Shown here piece by piece: positions 1 through 6,496 of a DNA stretch of 11,066 nucleotides. The DNA comes from an uncultured Myxococcales bacterium (GTDB lineage: Bacteria; Myxococcota_A; UBA9042). Position 1 is the stretch's first letter. The number at the start of each line of letters is the position of its first letter. The notes beneath the pieces were generated by a model. The model was not told the origin of the DNA. It did not search any database and saw nothing but the letters and a program-made list of their open reading frames with translations. The translations under genes and the position numbers were made by a program. The stretch lies in contig CALGHC010000568.1 in assembly GCA_937915965.1 (NCBI GenBank), positions 1-11,066 on the forward strand, written 5' to 3'.

Positions 1-21
1 TCATCTTTGAGTGAGATTTGT

Positions 22-49
22 GTTGACTTGGCTGCCTTGGTCCGTCAAC
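22..49 (+). promoter_or_regulatory. Weak promoter or operator candidate upstream of the deacetylase gene
   Basis: The first 60 bases are clearly less G+C-rich than the rest of the window. They contain TTGACT at 23-28, a fair match to a -35 box, and a 6-bp inverted repeat made of GTTGAC (22-27) and GTCAAC (44-49). No good -10 box lies 16-18 bases downstream, so the promoter reading is weak; an operator-like dyad is equally possible. No gene is supported between here and 262. Confidence 0.2.
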
Positions 50-262
50 CTTGTTGGCGTGGTTGGTTTCGCGCCAGCCTCGTTCGTCCAGACAGCACAC
101 CACCGCTGGACGACCGAACGATGTGACAGTTGCTCCGGGCACGTCGCAAGATGAGCACCGCAAGAGAAGGCGCACCAAGGCGCCGCACGCTTGCGCTGTT
201 CACCTCGCCGCGCGCCCTCCAGACAAGCAGGCCCCGATTGCCTGTTTTAAGCGGAGGCGTTC

Positions 263-2176
263 ATGGCTTCTTTCCACTCCATCTCGCGTCGAGTCCACCT
301 CTCCCGCGCCTCGAATGAGCGCCTGGGCGGTGTCCGCGCTGCGTTGGTCCTCGCCACCCTGGTCGCGACGACTGCCGCGGTGGTACCGGCCCAAGCGCTC
401 ACACCCAGCCAACGGGTCGACCTGAAGGTGTTGGTCCTCTCGGCCGACGGCTTCGAATCGTCCTTTGCGGCGTGGACAAAGGCCCTCGACCGCGAAGGCG
501 TCCCGTACGACACCCTCATCGCCAACACAGCGCCACCGATCGACGCCGCGACGCTGACGAAGAGCGCGACGCACGCCCGTTATCAAGCGGTCGTCCTGGC
601 GACTGGCGGCCTGGTGCAGTGCGACTGGGTGTCGTGCTACTCGGCCCTCGACCCGGCCGAATGGAAAGCTCTGAACGCCTACCAGGCCGCATTCGGCATC
701 CGCCGCGTGACGGCCTACGCCTACCCGACCCCCGAGTACGGTCTCAACTGGCCCTTCTCGGCCGGTGACCTCTCGGGAACCGTCGCGAAGCTGACCGCTG
801 CCGGCAGCGCCGTCTTCCCCTATCTCACCGGTCCCGTTCCCATGGACGCCGGCACGTACGGCTACTACGCCGAGCCACTTGTTGCCGGCACCGCCGCCTC
901 GGGCTTCGAGACTCTGGTCGCCGGGCCTGCGGGCGCGGGTGGCACGGCGTCGTCGCTGGCCGGCATCTACCACCGCCCCGACGGTTTCGACGAGCTGGTC
1001 GTCACCTACGCGACGAACGCGTATCAGATGCAGGCGATGCTGCTCGCCCACGGCCTGATCGCCTGGGCCACCCACGGCGTGCGGCTCGGTTACCAGCGCA
1101 ACTACTTCATGATGCACATCGACGACGTCTTCTTGCCCGATGACCGCTGGGACATGGTCGACAAGGTCACCTACGAAGACGACGGCGTGAAGAACCCGCT
1201 CATCCGCATGGTTCCGTCCGACGTCGACCGCGCGCTGAAGTGGCAGGCCCAGACCGGGCTGCAGCTCGACATGGCCTTCAACGGTGGCGGCAGCGTCGAC
1301 GCGGTCGAGGCCAACGGCAGCGACCCCCTCACGGACTACTTCCTGGCCAAGCGCGGCGCGTTCACCTGGATCAACCACACGTATTCCCATCCGAACCTCG
1401 ACGCTCTGACGGCAACCGAGATCTACAATGAGATCAACCTCAACCTGCAGTGGGCCCGGTCAAAGAGGCTGTACACACGCCGGGACGAGCTGGTAACCGG
1501 CGAGCACTCGGGCCTCGCCAACGCCGGCATGCCCGCCGCGCTGAACGCCGCAGGTGTCCGCTGGGTCGCGGCCGACAACTCCAAGCAGCCCGAGTCGTAC
1601 ACCGTCGGTAAGGCGACGACGATCCCGCGCCACCCGTCGAACGTCTACTACAACGTCGCCACGTTCGCCGAGCAGCTCGACGAGTACAATCACATCTACT
1701 TCTTCGCTTGCCTCAACACGCCGTGGACGACCTGCCTGTCACAGCCCGCGACCTGGGAGCAGTACGTCGACAGTGAGGCGTCCATCATGTTGCGGCATGT
1801 GCTGACCAACGACCCGCGTCCGCACTTTGCCCATCAGAGCAACCTCGCCGAGGACGGCACGATGTATCCGGTCGTCAACGAGATGCTCGCCCGCTACAAG
1901 ACGTACGTCTCCGTGCCACTCGCGCAGCCGTACTACCGTCAGAGCGGGGTCCTCATGCAGCGGCACACGCGCTGGGGTGCGGCCTCGATGGGACCGGCAG
2001 CGACCATGACCGACGCGTACTACCAGGCCGGCCGCGTCTACGTGCGCAGCTCCAAGCCGGTCATCCTACCCGTCACCGGAGCCACAGCGGGAAGCCTCTA
2101 TGGCGGCGAAAAGGCCGGCTGGTTCTCGTTGCCGGCGAATCAGCTCCGGTACGTGACGGTCGCCGCACCGTTCTAG
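263..2176 (+). CDS. Secreted Agd3-like (CE18-type) polysaccharide deacetylase
   Basis: This is a 637-residue exported protein, likely a metal-dependent N-deacetylase acting on an amino-sugar exopolysaccharide outside the membrane. Residues 1-46 form a signal peptide: a basic N-region, a hydrophobic core at about 26-41 and a probable signal peptidase I site after AQA (43-45). Residues about 53-270 form an alpha/beta region matching the position of the carbohydrate-binding (CBM87) domain of fungal Agd3. The NodB-like deacetylase part follows, with the aspartate pair in HIDDVF (D287, D288) and the metal-binding HxxxH in NHTYSHPNLD (H372, H376). A further histidine pair lies at 521 and 524, and a beta-rich C-terminal part at about 555-637. 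The start is supported by GGAGG at 253-257, five bases before the ATG. It is a single gene, separated from the purine operon by about 500 bases and a hairpin. The family call comes from remembered motifs and domain order; the substrate is unknown. Confidence 0.72.
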   Translation: MASFHSISRRVHLSRASNERLGGVRAALVLATLVATTAAVVPAQALTPSQRVDLKVLVLSADGFESSFAAWTKALDREGVPYDTLIANTAPPIDAATLTKSATHARYQAVVLATGGLVQCDWVSCYSALDPAEWKALNAYQAAFGIRRVTAYAYPTPEYGLNWPFSAGDLSGTVAKLTAAGSAVFPYLTGPVPMDAGTYGYYAEPLVAGTAASGFETLVAGPAGAGGTASSLAGIYHRPDGFDELVVTYATNAYQMQAMLLAHGLIAWATHGVRLGYQRNYFMMHIDDVFLPDDRWDMVDKVTYEDDGVKNPLIRMVPSDVDRALKWQAQTGLQLDMAFNGGGSVDAVEANGSDPLTDYFLAKRGAFTWINHTYSHPNLDALTATEIYNEINLNLQWARSKRLYTRRDELVTGEHSGLANAGMPAALNAAGVRWVAADNSKQPESYTVGKATTIPRHPSNVYYNVATFAEQLDEYNHIYFFACLNTPWTTCLSQPATWEQYVDSEASIMLRHVLTNDPRPHFAHQSNLAEDGTMYPVVNEMLARYKTYVSVPLAQPYYRQSGVLMQRHTRWGAASMGPAATMTDAYYQAGRVYVRSSKPVILPVTGATAGSLYGGEKAGWFSLPANQLRYVTVAAPF

Positions 2177-2184
2177 CGGCAGAA

Positions 2185-2221
2185 GCGGCGACGCGCTGCC
2201 AATCCTGCAGCCCGTCGCCGC
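2185..2221 (+). terminator. Strong hairpin just after the deacetylase stop codon
   Basis: GCGGCGACG (2185-2193) pairs with CGTCGCCGC (2213-2221). After a single C/C mismatch (2194/2212), GCTGC (2195-2199) pairs with GCAGC (2207-2211), leaving a 7-nt loop, CAATCCT. The structure has fourteen G+C-rich pairs and starts eight bases after the TAG. No T tract follows, so it is not a textbook intrinsic terminator. High-G+C bacteria often have such U-less hairpins at gene ends. It could also protect the 3' end of the mRNA or act for a minus-strand transcript. Confidence 0.5.
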
Positions 2222-2439
2222 CCGAACCCATGCCGACGCCCCAATCTCCCTCGACACGAGCCGGTCCGGTCCCGCCACGGCAGCCTCGCCCGCAGCGGCG
2301 ACCCGGCCGGTGATTGGCAGCGTGTTCATGTCGGCCAGGTCAGGGATGAGCCCGCGCAGGGCACCCTCGCGGCGGATGTGACTCGTCGGCGATCGCGTGT
2401 CGATGCCGCACAGATCACAAGCGCCGGCGCTCACCAGGG

Positions 2440-2463
2440 ACAGGGTTCCGAACAGGGTTCCGA
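2440..2463. repeat. 12-nt perfect tandem duplication
   Basis: ACAGGGTTCCGA occurs twice head to tail (2440-2451 and 2452-2463). In the minus-strand frame described above it duplicates four residues inside the hydrophobic stretch, so that frame is kept. Confidence 0.7.
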
Positions 2464-2472
2464 GTAGCGTGC

Positions 2473-2506
2473 GAACCCGTCGATCGGCGCGGCTCTCGAC
2501 GGGTTC
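2473..2506. repeat. 11-bp perfect inverted repeat with 12-nt loop
   Basis: GAACCCGTCGA (2473-2483) and TCGACGGGTTC (2496-2506) are perfect inverted copies around a 12-nt loop. No T tract follows on either strand. The element sits about 170 bases upstream of purQ and could be a regulatory hairpin, an operator dyad or a terminator. The sequence does not decide between these. Confidence 0.55.
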
Positions 2507-2538
2507 CCAGGGGTTCTGGTGACCTGCGATTGTCGCCT

Positions 2539-2567
2539 TGACGGGGTCGCCGCGGGGGTGCTACCCC
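2539..2567 (+). promoter_or_regulatory. Weak promoter candidate for the purine operon
   Basis: TTGACG (2539-2544) matches five of six bases of a -35 box. Seventeen bases later is TACCCC (2562-2567), a poor -10 box. The -10 position overlaps a GGGGT-GCT-ACCCC hairpin (2555-2567). A promoter is expected somewhere in this spacer because purQ starts the gene run, but this assignment is weak. Confidence 0.2.
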
Positions 2568-2674
2568 ACGGCCAGTTCCGGAAGACAAGCGGCTGTCGAC
2601 CCGCGCAGAAACGCCAGCAAACAGCTCAATCATAAAGCCAGAGCTGCCCGATCGCGGGCGACATCGCGGAGACC

Positions 2675-3538
2675 ATGCGGCCGCGCATCCTCATCCTGCA
2701 CGCAACCGGAACCAACCGGGATCGCGAGGCGGCGCGCGCCTTCTCCGCGGCCGATGGCGACCCCGAGATCGTCCACCTGCATCGGCTGCTCGCCGGCGAG
2801 CTGAGCATGGGCGACTACCAGATGCTGGTGCTGCCGGGTGGATTCTCCTACGGCGACGATCTCGGCGCGGGCAAACGCTGGTCGGTGCTGCTGCGCGAGC
2901 AGCTCGGCGACGACCTGGCCGCGTTCGTGGCCAGCGGCCGGCCAGTGATCGGAATCTGCAACGGCTTCCAGGCGCTGGTCAAAGCCGGCCTTCTGCCGGG
3001 TGGCGACGGAGTCGGCGACGCCCGAGGCTCCGACGCCCGAGAGACTGACAGCGACCGCCCTCGCGCGGGTGCCGGTGACTCGGTCGCGCACGCGTTCACC
3101 GCCCAGAGCGCCACCCTCACTCGCAACGAATCCGGCCGATTTGAGTGCCGCTGGGTGTGGCTGCGGCCCGATCCGCTCAGCCCGTGCGTGTTCACCCGGG
3201 GCCTGGACGTGCCGCTGCTGCACTGCCCGGTGGCCCATGGCGAGGGCCGCTTCGTCGCCGCCGACCAGAACGCGCTGGAGACGATTGAAGACCACCACCT
3301 CGCTGCGCTGCGCTACGTCGACGCCGGCGGCGCGCCGGGCGGCTGGCCGATCAACCCCAACGGCTCGGATCATCACATCGCCGGCATCTGCAATCGACAG
3401 GGCAACGTCCTGGGGCTGATGCCGCACCCCGAGGATCACATCGCTGACCTGCAGCACCCGCGCTACCACCGCGGCGAACGAGACGGGCTGTGCCTGGCGC
3501 TGTTTGCGGCCGGCGTGCGCCACGCGGCGGCCTGCTAG
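2675..3538 (+). CDS. purQ: Phosphoribosylformylglycinamidine synthase, glutaminase subunit PurQ (long form)
   Basis: This subunit hydrolyses glutamine and passes ammonia to PurL for the FGAR-to-FGAM step of purine synthesis. It is a class I glutamine amidotransferase of 287 residues, longer than the roughly 225 of the B. subtilis-type PurQ. The oxyanion-loop region is PGGFSYGDDLGAGK (54-67). The nucleophile is C95 in GICNGFQ, and the rest of the triad is H251 and E253 in MPHPEDH. Residues about 109-141 form a low-complexity insert rich in Gly, Asp and Arg, between the nucleophile elbow and the conserved SGRFECRWV (153-161). The start has GGAG (2668-2671) only three bases upstream, which is close but usable. 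PurL and PurS, its partners, are not in the window. It is the first gene of the operon; its stop codon lies inside a 14-nt repeat. Confidence 0.93.
   Translation: MRPRILILHATGTNRDREAARAFSAADGDPEIVHLHRLLAGELSMGDYQMLVLPGGFSYGDDLGAGKRWSVLLREQLGDDLAAFVASGRPVIGICNGFQALVKAGLLPGGDGVGDARGSDARETDSDRPRAGAGDSVAHAFTAQSATLTRNESGRFECRWVWLRPDPLSPCVFTRGLDVPLLHCPVAHGEGRFVAADQNALETIEDHHLAALRYVDAGGAPGGWPINPNGSDHHIAGICNRQGNVLGLMPHPEDHIADLQHPRYHRGERDGLCLALFAAGVRHAAAC
3016..3045 (+). repeat. 15-nt imperfect tandem repeat inside purQ
   Basis: The 11-mer CGACGCCCGAG occurs at 3016-3026 and again at 3031-3041, giving a 15-nt period. In the PurQ frame it encodes DARGS then DARET. It lies within the low-complexity insert, which suggests that the insert grew by in-frame slippage. 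Confidence 0.55.
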
Positions 3539-3586
3539 CGGCGGGCTGCTGGCGGCGGCTTGCAAGGAGCGACCTGCTAGCGGAAG
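3531..3586 (+). repeat. Degenerate 14-nt tandem repeat spanning the purQ stop codon
   Basis: Four units start at 3531, 3545, 3559 and 3573. Copy 1 is CCTGCTAGCGGCGG. Copies 2 and 4 differ from it at two bases each, and copy 3 at five. The purQ TAG stop codon (3536-3538) is part of copy 1. The array fills over half of the 96-base purQ-purA spacer and ends about 37 bases before the purA SD site. Copy 3 is weak, so the array is old or partly coincidental. Confidence 0.5.
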
Positions 3587-3634
3587 TAGAACGGAATCAA
3601 GACGGCCGCAAGCGGCCACAACGGGAGCAACACA

Positions 3635-4918
3635 ATGGCGGTCATGGCAGTGGTCGGAGCCCAATGGGGTGACGAGGGCAAGGGCCGGATCGTCGACTGG
3701 TTGGCGCAGGACGCCGATCTGGTCATCCGCTACCAGGGTGGCGACAACGCCGGCCACACTGTGGTCAACGATATCGGTACGTTCAAGCTGCACATCCTGC
3801 CGTCGGGGATCTTCAATCCGGCGACCCGCTGCGTCGTCGGTGCCGGCGCCGTGGTCAACCCGGCGGGTCTGATGGTGGAGCTGGCCGAGGTCGAAGCCCA
3901 GGGGGTCGACACCGCCAACATCTGGCTGTCGGAACGCTGCCACATCGTGATGCCCTACCACATCGCCCTCGACGGCCTCGAAGAAGAGGCCCGCACGACG
4001 GGCGCGCGCATCGGCACGACCAAGCGCGGCATCGGCCCGGTGTACACCGACAAGGCCGCACGCATCGGCATCCGCCTGGGCGACCTGGGCCGGCCGAAGT
4101 GGCTACGCGAGCGCCTCGGTCTGGCGCTGGAGCGCGCCAACCGGTTGCTGGGGCTGTTTGGCCACGCGCCGTTCGAACTCGAGGCCCTTTTGACGCTGGC
4201 CGAGGGCTGGCACGAGGTCCTCGCGCCGCGGATCATCGACACCCTGCCGATGGTGCGCAGCGTCGTGCGCGGCGGCGGGCGGGTGGTGCTTGAGGGGCAG
4301 CTGGGCGTCATGCGCGACCTGGACTGGGGCATGTACCCGTATGTGACCTCGTCGAACCCGACGGCGGCCTACGCCGCGGCGGGGGCGGGCTTGCCGGCCA
4401 CGGCGATTACCCAGGTCGTCGGTGTGGTCAAGGCGTATACGACGTCGGTCGGCGGCGGGCCGCTGCCCACGGAGCAGCTCAACGCCGACGGCGACCGACT
4501 GCGCGAGGCCGGCCGGGAGTATGGCGCCACCACGGGCCGGCCGCGGCGCTGTGGCTGGTTCGACGGTGCCGCAATCGGCCACGCCACCTGGCTCAACGGC
4601 TTTACGTCCCTGGCGGTGACCAAGCTCGACGTGCTCGACGAGTTCGCCGAGATCCGCCTCTGCGTGGGCTACCTGCTCGACGGTGTGGCCATCGACGGCG
4701 TGCCGGATACGCCCGATCTGGGCCGGGTGCAGCCGGTGTGGGAGACGATGCCGGGCTGGCTCTGCTCGACCCGCGAGGCGCGGCTGTGGAGCGACCTGCC
4801 GCCCGCGGCACAGCGTTACCTCGAACGCATCGCCGAGCTCGCCGGCGCGCCGATCCGCTTTGTCTCTGTCGGCCCCGAACGCGAGCGCCTGGTGGTGGTC
4901 GAGGGGGACTGGTCATGA
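3635..4918 (+). CDS. purA: Adenylosuccinate synthetase
   Basis: This enzyme condenses IMP with aspartate using GTP to form adenylosuccinate, the first committed step to AMP. The length of 427 residues is normal. The P-loop-like WGDEGKG carries D13, the expected catalytic base, and GGDNAGHT carries H41. GTTKRGIGP (127-135) and GATTGRPRRCGWFD (297-310) are the IMP- and GTP-binding segments. The stretch at 219-240 reads LEGQLGVMRDLDWG then MYPYVTSS, where E. coli-type enzymes have EGAQGTLLDID. The glutamine that contacts IMP (Gln224 in E. coli) therefore aligns with L223. The start has GGGAG (3623-3627) seven bases upstream; a second ATG at 3644 has no SD. A short inverted repeat, GGCCGC/GCGGCC (3604-3617), precedes the SD. 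The stop overlaps the purB start in ATGA, so the two are probably translationally coupled. This fits PurB acting next on the PurA product. Confidence 0.95.
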   Translation: MAVMAVVGAQWGDEGKGRIVDWLAQDADLVIRYQGGDNAGHTVVNDIGTFKLHILPSGIFNPATRCVVGAGAVVNPAGLMVELAEVEAQGVDTANIWLSERCHIVMPYHIALDGLEEEARTTGARIGTTKRGIGPVYTDKAARIGIRLGDLGRPKWLRERLGLALERANRLLGLFGHAPFELEALLTLAEGWHEVLAPRIIDTLPMVRSVVRGGGRVVLEGQLGVMRDLDWGMYPYVTSSNPTAAYAAAGAGLPATAITQVVGVVKAYTTSVGGGPLPTEQLNADGDRLREAGREYGATTGRPRRCGWFDGAAIGHATWLNGFTSLAVTKLDVLDEFAEIRLCVGYLLDGVAIDGVPDTPDLGRVQPVWETMPGWLCSTREARLWSDLPPAAQRYLERIAELAGAPIRFVSVGPERERLVVVEGDWS

Positions 4919-6333
4919 GCGACGCGACGCAGTTCGGCTTCGATGACTACCTGTCGCCGTTTACCTGGCGCTACGGCAGCCGCGAGATGCGTACGCTGTG
5001 GTCGGAGGCGGGCAAGCGGCGAATGTGGCGGCGGATCTGGGTCGCGCTCGCCGCCAGCCAGGCCGATCACGGCCTGGTGCGCGCCGACCAGGTCGCCGAT
5101 CTGCAAGCGCACGTCGACGACGTCGACATGGAGCGGGCGCTGGCCATCGAAGCGCAGATTCACCACGACCTGATGAGCGAGGTGAAGACCTTTGCCGAGC
5201 AGTGCCCGGTCGGCGGCGGCGTGATTCACCTGGGCGCGACCTCCATGGACGTCGAGGACAACGCCGACGCGCTGCGCATCCGCGCGGGGCTCGATCTCGT
5301 CCTCGCGCGGCTGTGCGATCTCTTGCGGGTCCTCACGCCGATCATGCGGCAGTACGCCGACGTGCCGACGATGGGTTTTACCCACCTGCAGCCGGCCGAA
5401 CCGACCACCATCGGCTATCGCCTCGCTCAGTATGGTCAGGACCTCGCCGTCGACCTCGCGGATCTGCGCAGGCTGCGCGCCGACGTGCGCGGCAAGGGCA
5501 TCAAGGGCGCCGCCGGCACGTCGGCTTCGTACCAGCAGCTGCTCGGCGAACACGGCGTGAGCGCAGCGGCGTTCGAGGCCCAGGTGATGGCGCGGCTGGA
5601 CCTGCCACCGATGCTGGTCGCGACCCAGACCTACGCGCGCAAGCAGGACTACCGGGTCATCTGTGGGCTCGCGTCGATGGGGCAGTCGCTCTACAAGATG
5701 GCCGCCGACCTGCGCTTGCTGCAGTCGCCGCCGCTGGGCGAGTTTGCCGAGCCCTTCGGCGCGCATCAGGTCGGCTCGAGCGCGATGCCGTTCAAGCGCA
5801 ACCCGATCAACGCCGAGAACATCAACAGCCTCACGCGCCTGCTCGCCGCCCTGCCGCGGGTCGCCTGGGACAACGCTGCCCACAGCTACCTGGAGCGGAC
5901 CCTGGACGACTCCGCCAACCGGCGCGTGGTCCTGCCCGAGGGCTTCCTCATCGCCGACGAGGCGCTGCTACGGGCGACGCGGATCCTCTCGGGTCTGCGC
6001 GTCGACGTGGCGGCGGCGGATCGGTTGCTGGCCGACTATGGCACCTTCGCAGCCACAGAGCGTGTGCTGATGGAGCTGGCGCGCCGGGGCGGAGACCGAC
6101 AGTCGTTGCACGAGATCATCCGCGACAACGCCCTGGCCGCCTGGGCCGAGCTGCGGGCCGGCCGCCCCAACCCGCTCGCGGACCGCATGACCAGCGACCC
6201 GCGCCTGCTGGCGCTGGCGACGGCGGAAGACATCGCCAGCTGGCTCGATGCGCGCGACTACACCGGCGACGCAGCCCCGCGAACCCAGCAAATGGCCGAC
6301 GCGATCGACAGCGCGGTCGCCGATCGCGACTGA
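4915..6333 (+). CDS. purB: Adenylosuccinate lyase, animal-like type
   Basis: PurB releases fumarate from both SAICAR and adenylosuccinate, so it serves the IMP pathway and the AMP branch. It has 472 residues and belongs to the fumarase/aspartase superfamily. H84 in IHHDLMSEV and H157 in FTHLQPAEP are the expected catalytic histidines. GSSAMPFKRNP (287-297) is the flexible signature loop that supplies the catalytic serine, and ERTLDDSANRR spans 327-337. Several blocks (HDLM, IHLGATS, ERTLDDSANRR, YTG near the end) resemble human ADSL, from memory, more than E. coli PurB. The start is the ATG at 4915, overlapping the purA stop as ATGA. An in-frame extension 59 codons upstream is rejected because it would overlap purA and its residues are unlike the family. 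Confidence 0.94.
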   Translation: MSDATQFGFDDYLSPFTWRYGSREMRTLWSEAGKRRMWRRIWVALAASQADHGLVRADQVADLQAHVDDVDMERALAIEAQIHHDLMSEVKTFAEQCPVGGGVIHLGATSMDVEDNADALRIRAGLDLVLARLCDLLRVLTPIMRQYADVPTMGFTHLQPAEPTTIGYRLAQYGQDLAVDLADLRRLRADVRGKGIKGAAGTSASYQQLLGEHGVSAAAFEAQVMARLDLPPMLVATQTYARKQDYRVICGLASMGQSLYKMAADLRLLQSPPLGEFAEPFGAHQVGSSAMPFKRNPINAENINSLTRLLAALPRVAWDNAAHSYLERTLDDSANRRVVLPEGFLIADEALLRATRILSGLRVDVAAADRLLADYGTFAATERVLMELARRGGDRQSLHEIIRDNALAAWAELRAGRPNPLADRMTSDPRLLALATAEDIASWLDARDYTGDAAPRTQQMADAIDSAVADRD

Positions 6334-6372
6334 CCCACCAGCGCTGGCGCCGGCCAGCCAGCCAGCCGACGA

Positions 6373-6452
6373 GCCGAACAGCCGAACAGCCAACCAGCCG
6401 AACAGCCGAACAGCCGAACAGCCGAACAGCCGAACAGCCGAACAGCCGAACA
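6373..6452 (+). repeat. 8-nt tandem repeat, 10 copies, in the purB-purC spacer
   Basis: The unit GCCGAACA is repeated ten times head to tail; nine copies are exact and one (6389-6396, GCCAACCA) differs at two bases. Upstream, 6352-6372 carries AGCC-based quadruplets and a degraded unit, suggesting that the array grew from a 4-nt seed. It lies entirely between the purB stop and the purC SD site. All six frames stay open through it because the unit creates no stop codon on either strand. Copy-number change would alter only spacer length, not protein. Confidence 0.95.
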
Positions 6453-6496
6453 GCGAACGAAGAACGAACGCCACAGCCCGCGGAGGACGCCCAACC

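Larger units (their letters stand above)
2066..2491 (-). pseudogene. Possible remnant of a small exported protein gene (minus strand)
   Basis: One minus-strand frame reads a stretch that looks like a signal peptide: basic RADRRVR, then hydrophobic TLLGTLFGTLSLVSAGAC (2470 down to about 2417). It is followed by a hydrophilic sequence with a CDLC motif, mostly with G or C in the third codon position. No ATG, GTG or TTG precedes the hydrophobic stretch before an in-frame TAG, about 2560. The first possible start, GTG at 2432-2434, lies after most of the hydrophobic core. The frame also runs antisense into the 3' end of the deacetylase gene. A decayed or frameshifted gene is possible, and so is chance openness in G+C-rich DNA. 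Confidence 0.2.
2177..2674. other. Intergenic region between the deacetylase gene and the purine operon
   Basis: About 500 bases hold no convincing intact gene. In order they contain the 2185-2221 hairpin, a minus-strand frame with a signal-peptide-like stretch, a 12-nt tandem duplication at 2440-2463, an 11-bp inverted repeat at 2473-2506, and a GGGGT/ACCCC hairpin at 2555-2567. There is a small GCCCG/CGGGC hairpin at 2646-2659, just upstream of the purQ SD site. Promoter-like fragments for the operon are TTGACG at 2539-2544 and CATAAA at 2631-2636; they are not correctly spaced relative to each other. I see no purine riboswitch-like sequence. Confidence 0.5.

Noticed and set aside
51..425. 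Plus-strand open frame overlapping the leader and the 5' end of the deacetylase gene.
   Set aside because: The composition is unlike a real protein, there is no SD site, and it overlaps a gene with a clear signal peptide and SD.
200..1390. Long minus-strand open frame antisense to the deacetylase gene; similar ones lie at 2630-3961, 4816-5883, 6116-7180 and 8043-8996.
   Set aside because: Each lies opposite a clearly recognised plus-strand gene, has low-complexity Arg/Val/Asp-rich content and no family motif. Such frames are expected in G+C-rich DNA.
2177..2674. Purine riboswitch or PurR-type operator upstream of purQ.
   Set aside because: No sequence resembling the conserved purine aptamer core or a recognisable PurR box was seen in the spacer; only generic hairpins are present.
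4738..4914. 59-codon upstream extension of purB inside purA.
   Set aside because: The extra residues are a frame shadow of purA. The ATGA overlap start gives the normal family N-terminus.
6373..6452. CRISPR-like appearance of the 8-nt array, and of the other arrays.
   Set aside because: Units are 8-15 nt, directly adjacent and without unique spacers. No cas genes are present.
6248..6496. In-frame upstream extension of purC through the purB 3' end and the 8-nt repeat.
   Set aside because: It would overlap purB, translate the microsatellite, and lack an SD site. The ATG at 6497 has GGAGG and matches where the family starts.
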